Shown here: positions 6,874-14,465 of the stretch, one piece after another
Position numbering within the stretch: position 1 is the stretch's first letter
Layout: each line of letters opens with the position of its first letter
Program-made: the position numbers and the translations under genes
Source of the DNA: PWXP01 sp040772845
Lineage (GTDB): Bacteria > Planctomycetota > Planctomycetia > Pirellulales > Thermoguttaceae
Length of the DNA stretch: 64,000 bases
Reading direction: 5' to 3'
Assembly (NCBI GenBank): GCA_040772845.1
Contig: JAXGXG010000001.1
Span: 6,944,001 to 7,008,000, forward strand
The notes under the pieces: model-generated
The model's database searches: none
What the model was told of the DNA's origin: nothing
Seen by the model: only the letters and a program-made list of their open reading frames with translations

Positions 6874-7799
6874 GCTTCCCCCCAGTCATCAGCAGCCGGC
6901 GCGGTCGAGTCCCATGCGGCAGCCAGATCGACAGCAACCCCGGCCCCTGGTTGCCATGCGTTCCCGTCCGAAAAGCGTTGAATCGCTTTGTCGAACCGCA
7001 GCCGTATGTCGCGGCACTCCCCATGCCGGCTTTTCAAGTGCTTCAACGTCAACAGGTTCGGATCGTCTTTCCTCCCCGGCGGTGCGAGAATGAAAGCCGA
7101 GTCGGCCCCAAACTCTAGTTCCGACGTCTCTCGGAAACTCGCCAGGTTCAACCCGTCGGCGTCATAACTGGATCGGCCCCGCTTGTCCTTCGTTCGCCCG
7201 ACGGCGGCGACAACGATCAGCCCGCAGCCCGCTTCAGCGAATTGCCGCAGGTAGTCCATACTCTGATTGACAGCAACCCGATTGTCGGCGTGGTTGCCCG
7301 GCGGCGGGATTCGCTGAATGTAGTCGAGCAGCAGCACGTCGGCATGGAATGCGTCGGCACTTGCGGCGACGTTTGCCAGATCGGACGGCGGCCTACAGAA
7401 TGCCAGCCTGTCGGCGAACGCTTCCAGTTGGGCGAGTCCCAATTCTAAGCGTTCGCCATGCTCAGCCCCGAATTGCCGGTAGCGGATCGTCGTTGCGTCG
7501 ATCCCGCTCAGCCGTGCCAGTTGCCTATCGAGCAGCACAGCCGGCGGCATTTCTACCGAACAACACAGCCCCCGCAGCGTCGGCGTAAGCCGCAGGGCGT
7601 CGATAAGCAGTTGCATGGCAAGAGCCGTCTTGCCTGCCCCCGGTGCCCCGCCCAGCAGGATCACCAGCCCCGGCCCCAGTTCAATCCGATCAAGCGGCGA
7701 ATCGCCAACCGGCCAGAACGTCGGCTTGTTGCCCGATAGTAGATCATCCTTCCAGTCGTCGAGTGCGTCGGCGGCGGAAATGTATGTTGCGTTTGTCAT
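6870..7799 (-). CDS. RepA/DnaB-like RecA-fold ATPase, probable replicative helicase
   Basis: 309 residues from the ATG at 7799, which overlaps the primase stop as ATGA; the longer open frame upstream runs inside the primase gene and is not used. Walker A is GGAPGAGKTAL with K57, and Walker B is DVLLLDYIQRI with D159. The spacing and the following QSMDYLRQFAEAGCGLIVVA segment are typical of the RecA-like domain of DnaB/RepA hexameric helicases. The N-terminal primase-interaction domain of DnaB is absent. Coupled to an AEP primase upstream and an HTH protein downstream, it most likely unwinds element DNA during autonomous replication. Confidence 0.8.
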   Translation of the reverse strand: MTNATYISAADALDDWKDDLLSGNKPTFWPVGDSPLDRIELGPGLVILLGGAPGAGKTALAMQLLIDALRLTPTLRGLCCSVEMPPAVLLDRQLARLSGIDATTIRYRQFGAEHGERLELGLAQLEAFADRLAFCRPPSDLANVAASADAFHADVLLLDYIQRIPPPGNHADNRVAVNQSMDYLRQFAEAGCGLIVVAAVGRTKDKRGRSSYDADGLNLASFRETSELEFGADSAFILAPPGRKDDPNLLTLKHLKSRHGECRDIRLRFDKAIQRFSDGNAWQPGAGVAVDLAAAWDSTAPAADDWGEA

Positions 7800-9223
7800 C
7801 CTTCGGCCCCCGCTTCCCAATTGCCCCAGCGAAGGAATCGGCCACAGCCCCGGCAGTCGAGCCGAGTTCTTCCCCCCGGTATGCCCACCTCGGCGTAGTC
7901 GTGCGAACCGCATTTCTTGCAGGCGGTATCGAGTTGCCCCTCGGCAACCGTCCGCGGTGGCAGCGGCTTGTAGGCTGGCGGATCGTCGAACGGTAGGGCA
8001 GCCCCTTCGTCGTGTTGCCTTGATTGCGGCGGCGGATCGTCGGGCGGATCGGCGGCCGGCGTGTGAGTCTCGACAGCCGGCGTCGATCCCCACAGCGCGG
8101 CCAGCTTGCCTTGCACGTCGGCAGCAGGTACGGCAGTCAATGCTTGACAAGATTGCCCCTCACAGCCCGCAGAATCGCCCGTGTGGCGTTCGTCGGGTTC
8201 AGCGACAATCGAGCCGTCCAATGCGTCGGGCGTCGATTCTCGCCCGTCCAGCGGCGTCGATTGCGGCGCGACGGCGGCAAGCCCGCATTCGATCTGCCGA
8301 CGAACGTCTTTCGGTGGCAACCCCGAGTCGAGCGCTGATTCTTCAAGCAGTTCCATTGCCAGCCCCAGCGGGCAACCAAACTCGCCAAGGTTCGCAGCCG
8401 CAGAGAAAAGCAGACGGTGCCGATCGCCATTCGTCGCCCCTTCCCGAATAAACAGCAGCGTTTGCTTGTTCAGTGTCGGCGTCCCGTTGCCGTTTACGCG
8501 TTGGGTGGCCTTGGCGGTCGCCTCTTCGTTCTCCCGAACAGCGGCATTCCCCCATGCCAGGGCAAGCCGGTCATCGGTCCCAGTCGGGCAGGGCACGGTG
8601 AACGGTGCTGGCGTCTCGGCCAGTCGCAGTATCGCGTCCATCGGCCCGGCCAGTTCGTCGGGCGTCAGGTATCGCTTATGCAGTCCGGTTTTGGGGTGCC
8701 GACTATTCGGGGCGCGAAAACAGCGCACCCGATCATATACCCCCGTGTCAATGGAAACTGAAGCCGCGTCGGCCAGGTTCTCGGCCAGCCGGCGGCAAAC
8801 CCGGTGGAAGTCGGGCGACGGCGACGGGTTCCACAGTGCGGTACTCAGCCCCAGGTGAAAACCCTTGCAACCACTGAAGAAAATCAGCAACCCAGCCGGA
8901 TCAACCCCAGCATTCTCGCCCAGCCAGTCCACCATCGCGGCGGCGTCGGCTTGTGCGTGTGCCGGATCGTCGGCATCGAAGTCCCAGCATAGCCACGGCG
9001 ACCAGCACGGCCCCGCAAACCCAGCCGTCGAGCCGGTACTAGTCAGGTGGTTGCGGAAGTCGGCAGCGAAACAGAATGCCGACAGATAGCCTTCCTTGTC
9101 GCATTCAGCCCGCTTGTCACAGTTGGCGTATGCCTGAAATGCGGCGGCGTGGTCCACAAGCCGGCGTTCGTTATGCGTCGGCCCGACAACACGGAAACCA
9201 TAGCGGTATTCAGAAGTTGTCAT
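7796..9223 (-). CDS. archaeo-eukaryotic-type primase with C-terminal zinc ribbon
   Basis: 475 residues from the ATG at 9223, chosen for the strong purine-rich ribosome site (gaggggg) just upstream; an earlier ATG at 9292 lies deeper in the preceding gene. AEP hallmarks are visible: CWDFDADDP (D81, D83), SGCKGFHLGL (H123), and VYDRVRCFRAPNSRHPKTGL with the third-motif region. A helical middle part follows (LLFSAAANLGEFGCPLGLAM), then a disordered linker. The C-terminal zinc ribbon is CKKCGSHDY with RLDCRGCGRF. Such primases synthesise primers for plasmids and phages. It overlaps the DUF669-like gene by 14 bp and the helicase by 4 bp. Confidence 0.85.
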   Translation of the reverse strand: MTTSEYRYGFRVVGPTHNERRLVDHAAAFQAYANCDKRAECDKEGYLSAFCFAADFRNHLTSTGSTAGFAGPCWSPWLCWDFDADDPAHAQADAAAMVDWLGENAGVDPAGLLIFFSGCKGFHLGLSTALWNPSPSPDFHRVCRRLAENLADAASVSIDTGVYDRVRCFRAPNSRHPKTGLHKRYLTPDELAGPMDAILRLAETPAPFTVPCPTGTDDRLALAWGNAAVRENEEATAKATQRVNGNGTPTLNKQTLLFIREGATNGDRHRLLFSAAANLGEFGCPLGLAMELLEESALDSGLPPKDVRRQIECGLAAVAPQSTPLDGRESTPDALDGSIVAEPDERHTGDSAGCEGQSCQALTAVPAADVQGKLAALWGSTPAVETHTPAADPPDDPPPQSRQHDEGAALPFDDPPAYKPLPPRTVAEGQLDTACKKCGSHDYAEVGIPGGRTRLDCRGCGRFLRWGNWEAGAEG

Positions 9224-9698
9224 TGCCTGCCCCCTCACTCTCGGTGTCTTGCGGTGCAAAGGCGTCCCGTTCGGGTTCGTCAACGCCGACAACCGTAAAG
9301 CCCCGAACCCTGTTGAATGAGTCGCCTTCGTCGGTGGTCCGCAGTGCCACCTTCACTTGGCAGCGAATGCCTTTGGGCAGCGGCTTTTCCAGTTGCGACA
9401 AGTCGCTAATCCCTACCTTCGCCAAGTCTCGCTTGGTCATCGGCAGCGCGGCCGGCGTCAGCCAGCAGTCCAACCATACACGGCGGTCGGTACAGTCGCC
9501 TTCAATCACCTTGAAAACCATTCTCACGCCCGGCGTTTCGTTCGTTCGGGCGTTGAACAGGTCAAGTGAAGTCAGGTGGCAAGTGTACTCCCCAGCTGGC
9601 AGCGGTTCGTGTTCCCCGGCGGCTTCCGTCGTGTTCCATGCCGCAGACAGTTCGTCGCGGCTTCCGTTCTTCAGAATGTCAGTCAGTGATTTTCGCAT
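9210..9698 (-). CDS. DUF669-like protein, possible single-stranded-DNA-binding protein
   Basis: 162 residues from the ATG at 9698; an upstream in-frame ATG at 9764 would overlap the preceding gene's end. The pattern PLPAGEYTCHLTSLDLFNAR, then VRMVFKVIEGDCTDRRVWLD, resembles phage DUF669 proteins, which sit in replication modules and are thought to bind ssDNA. The acidic C-terminus (DTESEGAGNDNF) is also in keeping with SSB-like proteins. It lies directly before the primase. Assignment rests on pattern and context, not on a search. Confidence 0.65.
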   Translation of the reverse strand: MRKSLTDILKNGSRDELSAAWNTTEAAGEHEPLPAGEYTCHLTSLDLFNARTNETPGVRMVFKVIEGDCTDRRVWLDCWLTPAALPMTKRDLAKVGISDLSQLEKPLPKGIRCQVKVALRTTDEGDSFNRVRGFTVVGVDEPERDAFAPQDTESEGAGNDNF

Positions 9699-9708
9699 GT
9701 TTGGTTCC

Positions 9709-10101
9709 CTAGTAAGCGTAGTCGTGAACAGAGAAGAGCACCCCTTGCGCAGCCGGCGTATCATCCGGATCGGGCAGCGGTGGGTGGTCCGCAGCCCAAC
9801 GTCGGGCGGCGGCCGGATCGGCTATGCGCCATATCCGAGCGCGGCCGGCGCAACCCGTCGGTACGATCAGCCCAGCCGTCGCCAAAGCACAGACGGCAGC
9901 CCCCGTGCAACTCTTGCGAATGGCAAGCGGTAATTCATGCGACACCCGGTCAGCCGTCGCCCCGGCAGGTTCGCCCAGCAAACAGGCAAGAAACTCACGT
10001 TGGGCGAACCGTATCCAGTGCGCCCGGTTGGCGGTGAGCAATGCCAGGGCGTCATCGCGTCGGGTTCCCTCTTCGCTGGGGTTGGCGTAGTCGGTAATCA
10101 T
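9709..10101 (-). CDS. small winged-helix-like protein of the element
   Basis: 130 residues from the ATG at 10101, preceded by the same gggggcaggca leader as the primase. The gene's first bases overlap the stop of the AlpA-like gene (ATGA). Residues about 55-95 read like a winged helix: ADRVSHELPLAIRKSCTGAA, then VCALATAGLIVPTGC, then GRARIWRIAD. This is a common form of small DNA-binding proteins in phage and plasmid replication regions. No enzymatic motif is visible. A role in controlling the replication operon or exclusion of a second element is possible but not shown. Confidence 0.6.
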   Translation of the reverse strand: MITDYANPSEEGTRRDDALALLTANRAHWIRFAQREFLACLLGEPAGATADRVSHELPLAIRKSCTGAAVCALATAGLIVPTGCAGRARIWRIADPAAARRWAADHPPLPDPDDTPAAQGVLFSVHDYAY

Positions 10102-10337
10102 TGCCTGCCCCCCTTCGCTTGTCGGCAATCGCGGCAGCCGTCGCGTTCCCAGTCGAGCAGCGCGGCCACGGACCAGCGGACAGAACTACCCAGTCGCGTC
10201 GGTCGCGGCACTCGGCCGGCGTCAGATAGTCGCCACCAATGACGGACGGATACGGCGTAGCGTGCCGCACAGTCCTTGGCAGGCAGGTAGGCGGGGGTAG
10301 CCGGCGATTCGGCCGGCGTCTTGAAAGTAGCGTCCAT
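10098..10337 (-). CDS. AlpA/MerR-type small DNA-binding protein, candidate excisionase
   Basis: 79 residues. The pattern YLPAKDCAARYAVSVRHWWR followed by LSDAGRVPRPTRLGSSVRWS matches AlpA-like and excisionase-type winged helices, where a PxP and an R-x-x-W segment form the wing. Such proteins act as recombination directionality factors or activators of int. It is the first gene of the five-gene replication run, with ATGA coupling to the next gene. The 226 bp upstream (10338-10563) should contain the operon promoter, but no convincing -35/-10 pair was found. Confidence 0.7.
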   Translation of the reverse strand: MDATFKTPAESPATPAYLPAKDCAARYAVSVRHWWRLSDAGRVPRPTRLGSSVRWSVAALLDWERDGCRDCRQAKGGRQ

Positions 10338-10563
10338 TGAAAAACCTCACTAAACGGGTTGTGTCGCAAACGTCGTGTTCGCGATTCACCCACAGTTTAG
10401 GGCGTTCTCGCAATCAATCCCGCTACAGCAATACGTCCGGCGCGCAAAACGTCCGACGCACCGCGTCTAAGGTCTTGGCTTGTCAGCGATTGCAACAAGC
10501 AGAATGCCCGGACGGATTTTTTTGCGCACTATGGACGGTGCGCGCTTTTATCCATATCCAGCG

Positions 10564-11412
10564 TCAGCCCGCAGACTTGGACGGCGGCCACTCGCCAGAT
10601 TGTCGCAGTCGGCCCCGTTGCCGTTCGATTGCGGCCTTGACTTCAGACACGTCGAGCCCGTCGCGGTCAGCTAATTCAGCGAACGAGCGGAAGCCCCCGC
10701 TATGCCAGCACTTCCAAAGTCGCGCATCTTTCTGGCGTTGCTTCGCTTTCTCGGCCCGGCGTTGCAGCATTTCGGGGGTTACCTTGCGACGTCGGCGTTT
10801 CTTGTTCTTGGACCGTTTAGCGTCGCCCGTCGAACCGTCAGCCGTCACTTCCGGCGGTGTAGCGTCGGGCAGGTTCCCCAGGGCGTCGGCTATCTCGCTC
10901 CAAGGTATCGCAGGCAAGTCGGGCCTATCCAGCAACGTAGCTTCGTCCGTCGTTTGCTCAGCGACGTAACAGGCAAACCATGCCCCGTCAGCATTCACGG
11001 CGTCGGCGTCGTCGCCCAGCCGTTCCGTCACGTCGCGCCATGCCTTGAGAGCAGCAGCCACGTCGGGCGGTGTGTCGCGGCGAATCACGGTATCGAGTGC
11101 ATCAGCCACCCGCCCCAGGTCGGAAGCGTAGGTGAGCGGTGGGGCAACAGTGAGCAGCCAGTCGGCAGCCATGCGTGCAGGCAGTTGGGCGTCGCCCGTC
11201 AGTCCGTCCCGGTACGGCAGCAGCACAGCCAGGGCGGCGAGTCGTGCTTGATCCCACTCAGAGCCGGCGGCGGTAGCACGGGCAACCCACTCGGCCCGGC
11301 GTTGTAACTCGCTTCGTTGCGAATCAGTGAGCGCCCGCACAACACGGCGTAGCGAGCGGCACTTGTCTTGCGTCGGGGCATTCCCCCGCAGAACGTCGAA
11401 GTCATCTTGCAT
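10564..11412 (-). CDS. element protein of unknown function with basic helical C-terminus
   Basis: 282 residues, not recognised. The N-terminal two thirds are helical and rich in Ala, Asp and Arg (SQRSELQRRAEWVARATAAG, WDQARLAALAVLLPYRDGL). A strongly basic segment follows (KRSKNKKRRRRKVTPEM) and then a short HTH-like end: FAELADRDGLDVSEVKAAIE. The basic patch and terminal helices suggest nucleic-acid binding. It is the promoter-distal-looking first gene at the right of the element, separated from the AlpA-like gene by 226 bp, so it may be transcribed independently. Planctomycete integrated elements may carry similar proteins, but this was not checked. Confidence 0.65.
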   Translation of the reverse strand: MQDDFDVLRGNAPTQDKCRSLRRVVRALTDSQRSELQRRAEWVARATAAGSEWDQARLAALAVLLPYRDGLTGDAQLPARMAADWLLTVAPPLTYASDLGRVADALDTVIRRDTPPDVAAALKAWRDVTERLGDDADAVNADGAWFACYVAEQTTDEATLLDRPDLPAIPWSEIADALGNLPDATPPEVTADGSTGDAKRSKNKKRRRRKVTPEMLQRRAEKAKQRQKDARLWKCWHSGGFRSFAELADRDGLDVSEVKAAIERQRGRLRQSGEWPPSKSAG

Positions 11413-11839
11413 TGTCGGTTCCCTTTCTGTCCGGGCGGTGGGCAGCAGGCGGGCGGGAACCGATGCCCGGCCTACTGACCACCACGGCGGCCCGTCAGCC
11501 GCCTACCCGACAAACATCACTCTAAATCACAAAGTCACCTAAGTTCCCTAGCCAGTCTATTTACACTAGCCAGTCTATTTACACTGTCTAATACCCAGGC
11601 GCGGCCGAAACCGTTCGCTTTCGGTCTTCGTCCCCCGCAAAGACGCCCGACGAAACATTATCATTACTAAGCTAGTAATCATTCATCATCATCCGTCCGC
11701 TTGTGATTAAGCCATTATCGCGGATCATGGCGTGGGGGTTTTGGGTGAAAAACTCTCGGCCCCGGACCTAATCTACCAAGGCGGCCGAACGGGGGCCCCA
11801 CCCGGCCCGGTTTTCCTACGGTTGTACCTGCCCGGCCAT
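11413..11839. other. gene-free right part of the element with an 18-bp tandem repeat
   Basis: 427 bp upstream of the 282-aa gene with no convincing coding region. It contains two adjacent copies of an 18-bp unit beginning ctagccagtctattt (11548-11565 and 11566-11583), followed by an AT-rich stretch with several copies of short att/atc words around 11655-11700. It is the most AT-rich part of the element, so it is a candidate replication origin or promoter region. Confidence 0.5.
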
Positions 11840-12115
11840 TCATTCGGAAGCCCCTTCGCTTTGTCTTCCGAGCATGGCAGCCAGTCGGGCACGGTCCGCA
11901 GCCGACAGCCCGGCAACCGCAGCGGCGAGTACGGCCAGCGGATCGTCAGCCGGCTTGTCATCGCCCCCGGCTTCCGGTACAACCGGGTGGTTGCCGTTAT
12001 CGTTTTCTTGGTTCCCGGTGCAAGCAGAAGTGCAAGCGGGCGAGTCGGTCGGCGTAAGTCCTTTGTCAGTATCGAGTTCCAACGTTGTGCGTCCATCCTC
12101 ACACGGTGGAAGTCG
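11840..12115 (-). pseudogene. stranded 3' segment of the integrase gene (alternative C-terminus)
   Basis: On the minus strand the core is followed by 83 open codons ending at 11840. The frame is identical to that of the integrase at its core: the codon for R of RLPPCEDG begins at 12115 here and at 4297 in the integrase. In the excised circle the two halves would be joined into one 653-residue gene. The segment ends in an Ala-rich predicted helix (LSAADRARLAAML) and SEGASE. In the integrated state it has no start of its own that belongs to the element; the frame upstream of 12115 is chromosomal hairpin sequence. Confidence 0.7.
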
Positions 12116-12139
12116 CTGGTTCGAGTCCAGTGCCGCCCA
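12093..12139 (+). repeat. right attachment site (attR): displaced original 3' half of tRNA-Val
   Basis: It contains the 23-bp core (12093-12115) plus the rest of a tRNA 3' half up to the acceptor strand GCCGCCC and A at 12139. Its T stem is GCTGG/CCAGT, against GAAGG/CCTTT in the active tRNA gene, so both partners of two base pairs have changed. The 5' half of a tRNA is absent, so it is not a gene. Because the chromosome lies to its right, this is the original host sequence. Confidence 0.88.
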
Positions 12140-12173
12140 TTTCCATAGTCTTTCCGGCAAGGACTTATGGAAA
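12140..12173 (+). terminator. hairpin of the original tRNA-Val locus
   Basis: TTTCCATA (12140-12147) pairs with TATGGAAA (12166-12173), continued through one bulged base by GTCTTT/AAGGAC around a CCGGC loop. It begins immediately after the displaced tRNA 3' end, mirroring the position of the terminator at 4326-4361. No T-run follows, so its efficiency as an intrinsic terminator is doubtful. Confidence 0.5.
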
Positions 12174-12690
12174 CGCAGTCTGTGCCCAAAAGGGAATCCC
12201 TTCTTCTGCAGGGAAAGGGGCATCGTTGAGTTGGAAGTCTCCATGTAACCTGGGGCGATTTTCCTGTCACTACTCCTTTGGGGGCGATAAAGGGGTGACC
12301 CGGTCTCTGAAGTGACCTAATGTATTGTTGGAAAACGCTTTGCAGCGATTTCCTGTTGTGTTGTACACCAAAGGCTGAGGTCAACTGGCCCCCTGAGGCG
12401 GGGTTGTGGCGGGGCTGTCGCCTGCCCAATGCGATCGTGCTTGCCGTCGAACGAGTTGCAGCCGGATCATCGCCAGGAATGCTTCTCTTTTCTTTCGCGG
12501 GTAGGGGCGGCCATGCTATAATCGGCTGCTTCAGGTTGGGTGCGACCGCAATGGATTCGGCACGAAAGTGCGGCGAGTTTTGCGTGATGTCGGGGCCTGT
12601 CTCCATTTCTCCCGAGGTTTTATGGGGTTGTTCAAGTCTGCCGCCGCCCATTTCACTACGTTTCAATTTGCCACCAACGGAGCACCTGTG
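12174..12690. other. gene-free chromosomal stretch before the ggt gene
   Basis: About 500 bp with no supported gene. Small frames here lack ribosome sites and family resemblance. A TGC-TATAAT word at 12514-12522 looks like an extended -10 promoter element for the gene starting at 12691, but no -35 match is present. Confidence 0.4.
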
Positions 12691-14382
12691 ATGTTCTGCA
12701 CGATCTGTCTCCGAACCGTCAAGTGGTTCATCTTCTTTGCCGTCTCGAGCTTTCTTCCCGGGCCGTTACCTGGTTTCGCAGATTCCGGATGTGTCGCGAC
12801 GGTGCATCCGCTGGCGACCGATGCCGGGCTTGCTGCATTGGACCGTGGTGGGAACGCTGTCGATGCCGCCGTTGCTGCAGCCTTGACCCTTGGCGTGGTT
12901 GACCCGAGCAATTCCGGGATCGGGGGCGGTTGCTTCCTGGTGCTTCGACGCGACGACGGAAGCGTTGCGGTCATCGATGGCCGTGAAATCGCCGGAGCCA
13001 AGGCGTCGCCCGATATGTACGTTCGCGATGGGCAGGTGCAGCCGGAATTGTCGCGGAAGGGCGCCCTTGCTGTTGCCGTGCCGGGTGCGATTGCCGCTTA
13101 CGAAAACGCTGTGAAGCGGTTCGGCCGATTGAAGCTTGCCGATCTTCTGGTCCCGGCTGCCGAGTTGGCGGAACGCGGCTTTCCGGTCGACGCCGGCTAT
13201 ACCCGCCGGTTCCGGTCAGCGGCGAAGGACTTTGCGCAGGATGCGGGGTGCCGGAAGGTGTTTCTGCGAGAGGATGGAACCCCGCTTCAAGAGGGCGATG
13301 TGCTCAAGCAAAGTGATCTGGCGCATACCTATCGCGCTATTGCCGAGCACGGTACCGATTGGTTCTATGAAGGACCGATCGCGAAGCAGATCGGAACGTG
13401 GATGGCCGATCATGGAGGATTGCTCACGGCCGATGATTTCGCCGCCTATCGCCCGCGGCGTCGAGAACCGGTGGTGGGCGCCTACCGCGGGCTGACTGTT
13501 ATCAGTATGCCACCGCCGAGTTCAGGCGGCGTTCACGTTGTGCAGATACTGAACATTCTCGAGCAGTTCAACTTGAAGCAGTTGTATCAGCGGGATCCAG
13601 TTCAGTTCTATCATGTGTTGGCCGAGGCCATGAAACTTGCTTTTGCCGATCGAGCTTTTTGGCTGGGCGATCCCGATTTCACGAATGTGCCTCGTGGACT
13701 GATTGACCCGGGTTATGCGACTCGATTGGCCGGGCGGATCGACTTGGGCAAGGTGGCCGAGGTCGATAGCCATGGTGAGCCACCTGGCGCCAGCTCCGAC
13801 TTCTTCGGTAAACATACCACGCATATCGCGGCTGCCGATTCGGACGGAAACTGGGTGGCCCTGACGACAACCATCAACACCGGCTTCGGCGCCCGTGTGA
13901 TGGTGCCTGGCGCCGGTTTTCTGCTGAATAACGAAATGGACGATTTCTCGGCTGCCCCAGGCGCTCCGAACTCTGCTGGACTGGTTGGAGGCGACGCGAA
14001 TGCCATCGAACCGTTCAAGCGTCCCTTATCCAGCATGAGTCCGACTATCTTGCTGAAAGACGGGCAACCTGTTTTTACGGTGGGAGCTGCCGGCGGACCG
14101 CGAATCATCACGCAGGTTGTGCTGGCGATCGTGTATCATGTCGACCTGGGAATGCAACCTGCGGAAGCGGTTGCCATGAAGCGGTTGCATCATCAGTGGA
14201 GTCCGAATATCTTATACGTGGAGAAAGGATTCGATCCTGATATTGCTGACCGGCTTGAAACGCTTGGGCACCGCGTGGTTGTTTCCGGAACCGGTGTGGT
14301 CCAGGCCATTGCGCGCACGGCCGATGGCCAGTGGCTCGGCGCACACGATCCGCGAGTTCCCGGCAAGGCGGCTTGTCGTTGA
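12691..14382 (+). CDS. ggt: gamma-glutamyltransferase (gamma-glutamyltranspeptidase)
   Basis: 563 residues from the ATG at 12691, with ggag 8 bp upstream. The frame is open further up, but 12691 begins a proper signal peptide (hydrophobic to about residue 30, PGFA-DSG). The enzyme cleaves the gamma-glutamyl bond of glutathione and related compounds in the periplasm and self-processes into two subunits at a catalytic Thr. That residue is T376 in HTTHIAAADSDGNWVALTTT. The flanking NTGFGARV and LLNNEMDDFS are family signatures, as are AVDAAVAAALTLGVVDPSNS and GIGGGCFLV near the N-terminus. Length and order match a complete enzyme. It is the first gene right of the integrated element. Confidence 0.95.
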   Translation: MFCTICLRTVKWFIFFAVSSFLPGPLPGFADSGCVATVHPLATDAGLAALDRGGNAVDAAVAAALTLGVVDPSNSGIGGGCFLVLRRDDGSVAVIDGREIAGAKASPDMYVRDGQVQPELSRKGALAVAVPGAIAAYENAVKRFGRLKLADLLVPAAELAERGFPVDAGYTRRFRSAAKDFAQDAGCRKVFLREDGTPLQEGDVLKQSDLAHTYRAIAEHGTDWFYEGPIAKQIGTWMADHGGLLTADDFAAYRPRRREPVVGAYRGLTVISMPPPSSGGVHVVQILNILEQFNLKQLYQRDPVQFYHVLAEAMKLAFADRAFWLGDPDFTNVPRGLIDPGYATRLAGRIDLGKVAEVDSHGEPPGASSDFFGKHTTHIAAADSDGNWVALTTTINTGFGARVMVPGAGFLLNNEMDDFSAAPGAPNSAGLVGGDANAIEPFKRPLSSMSPTILLKDGQPVFTVGAAGGPRIITQVVLAIVYHVDLGMQPAEAVAMKRLHHQWSPNILYVEKGFDPDIADRLETLGHRVVVSGTGVVQAIARTADGQWLGAHDPRVPGKAACR

Positions 14383-14465
14383 AGAGTATTGGGGTCTGTA
14401 GGGCCATATTGCGATTTGCTGAAGACCACGAGGAACGCGGTTTGACCGATCCGGATCTCAGAACC

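Larger units (their letters stand above)
4275..12115. mobile_element. integrated tRNA-Val element with integrase and primase/helicase module
   Basis: The element lies between two copies of a 23-bp core (4275-4297 and 12093-12115), the left one inside tRNA-Val. One unit (core plus interior, 4298-12115) is 7,818 bp. All clear genes run on the minus strand, from right to left: 282-aa unknown, AlpA-like regulator, winged-helix protein, DUF669-like protein, AEP-type primase, RepA/DnaB-like ATPase, HTH protein, XRE regulator, tyrosine integrase. No capsid, packaging, relaxase, conjugation, toxin or resistance gene was recognised. The gene set fits an integrated plasmid, phage satellite or similar self-replicating element (inference). 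Confidence 0.9.

Noticed and set aside
10524..10543. GCGCAC/GTGCGC stem-loop after the 282-aa gene as a terminator
   Set aside because: On the minus strand the stem is followed by A residues rather than T, so it does not have the form of an intrinsic terminator.
12116..12244. Upstream extension of the open frame through attR to an ATG at 12244
   Set aside because: It is read from the hairpin beside the old tRNA, with no ribosome site or family resemblance; the frame only continues the stranded integrase tail by chance.
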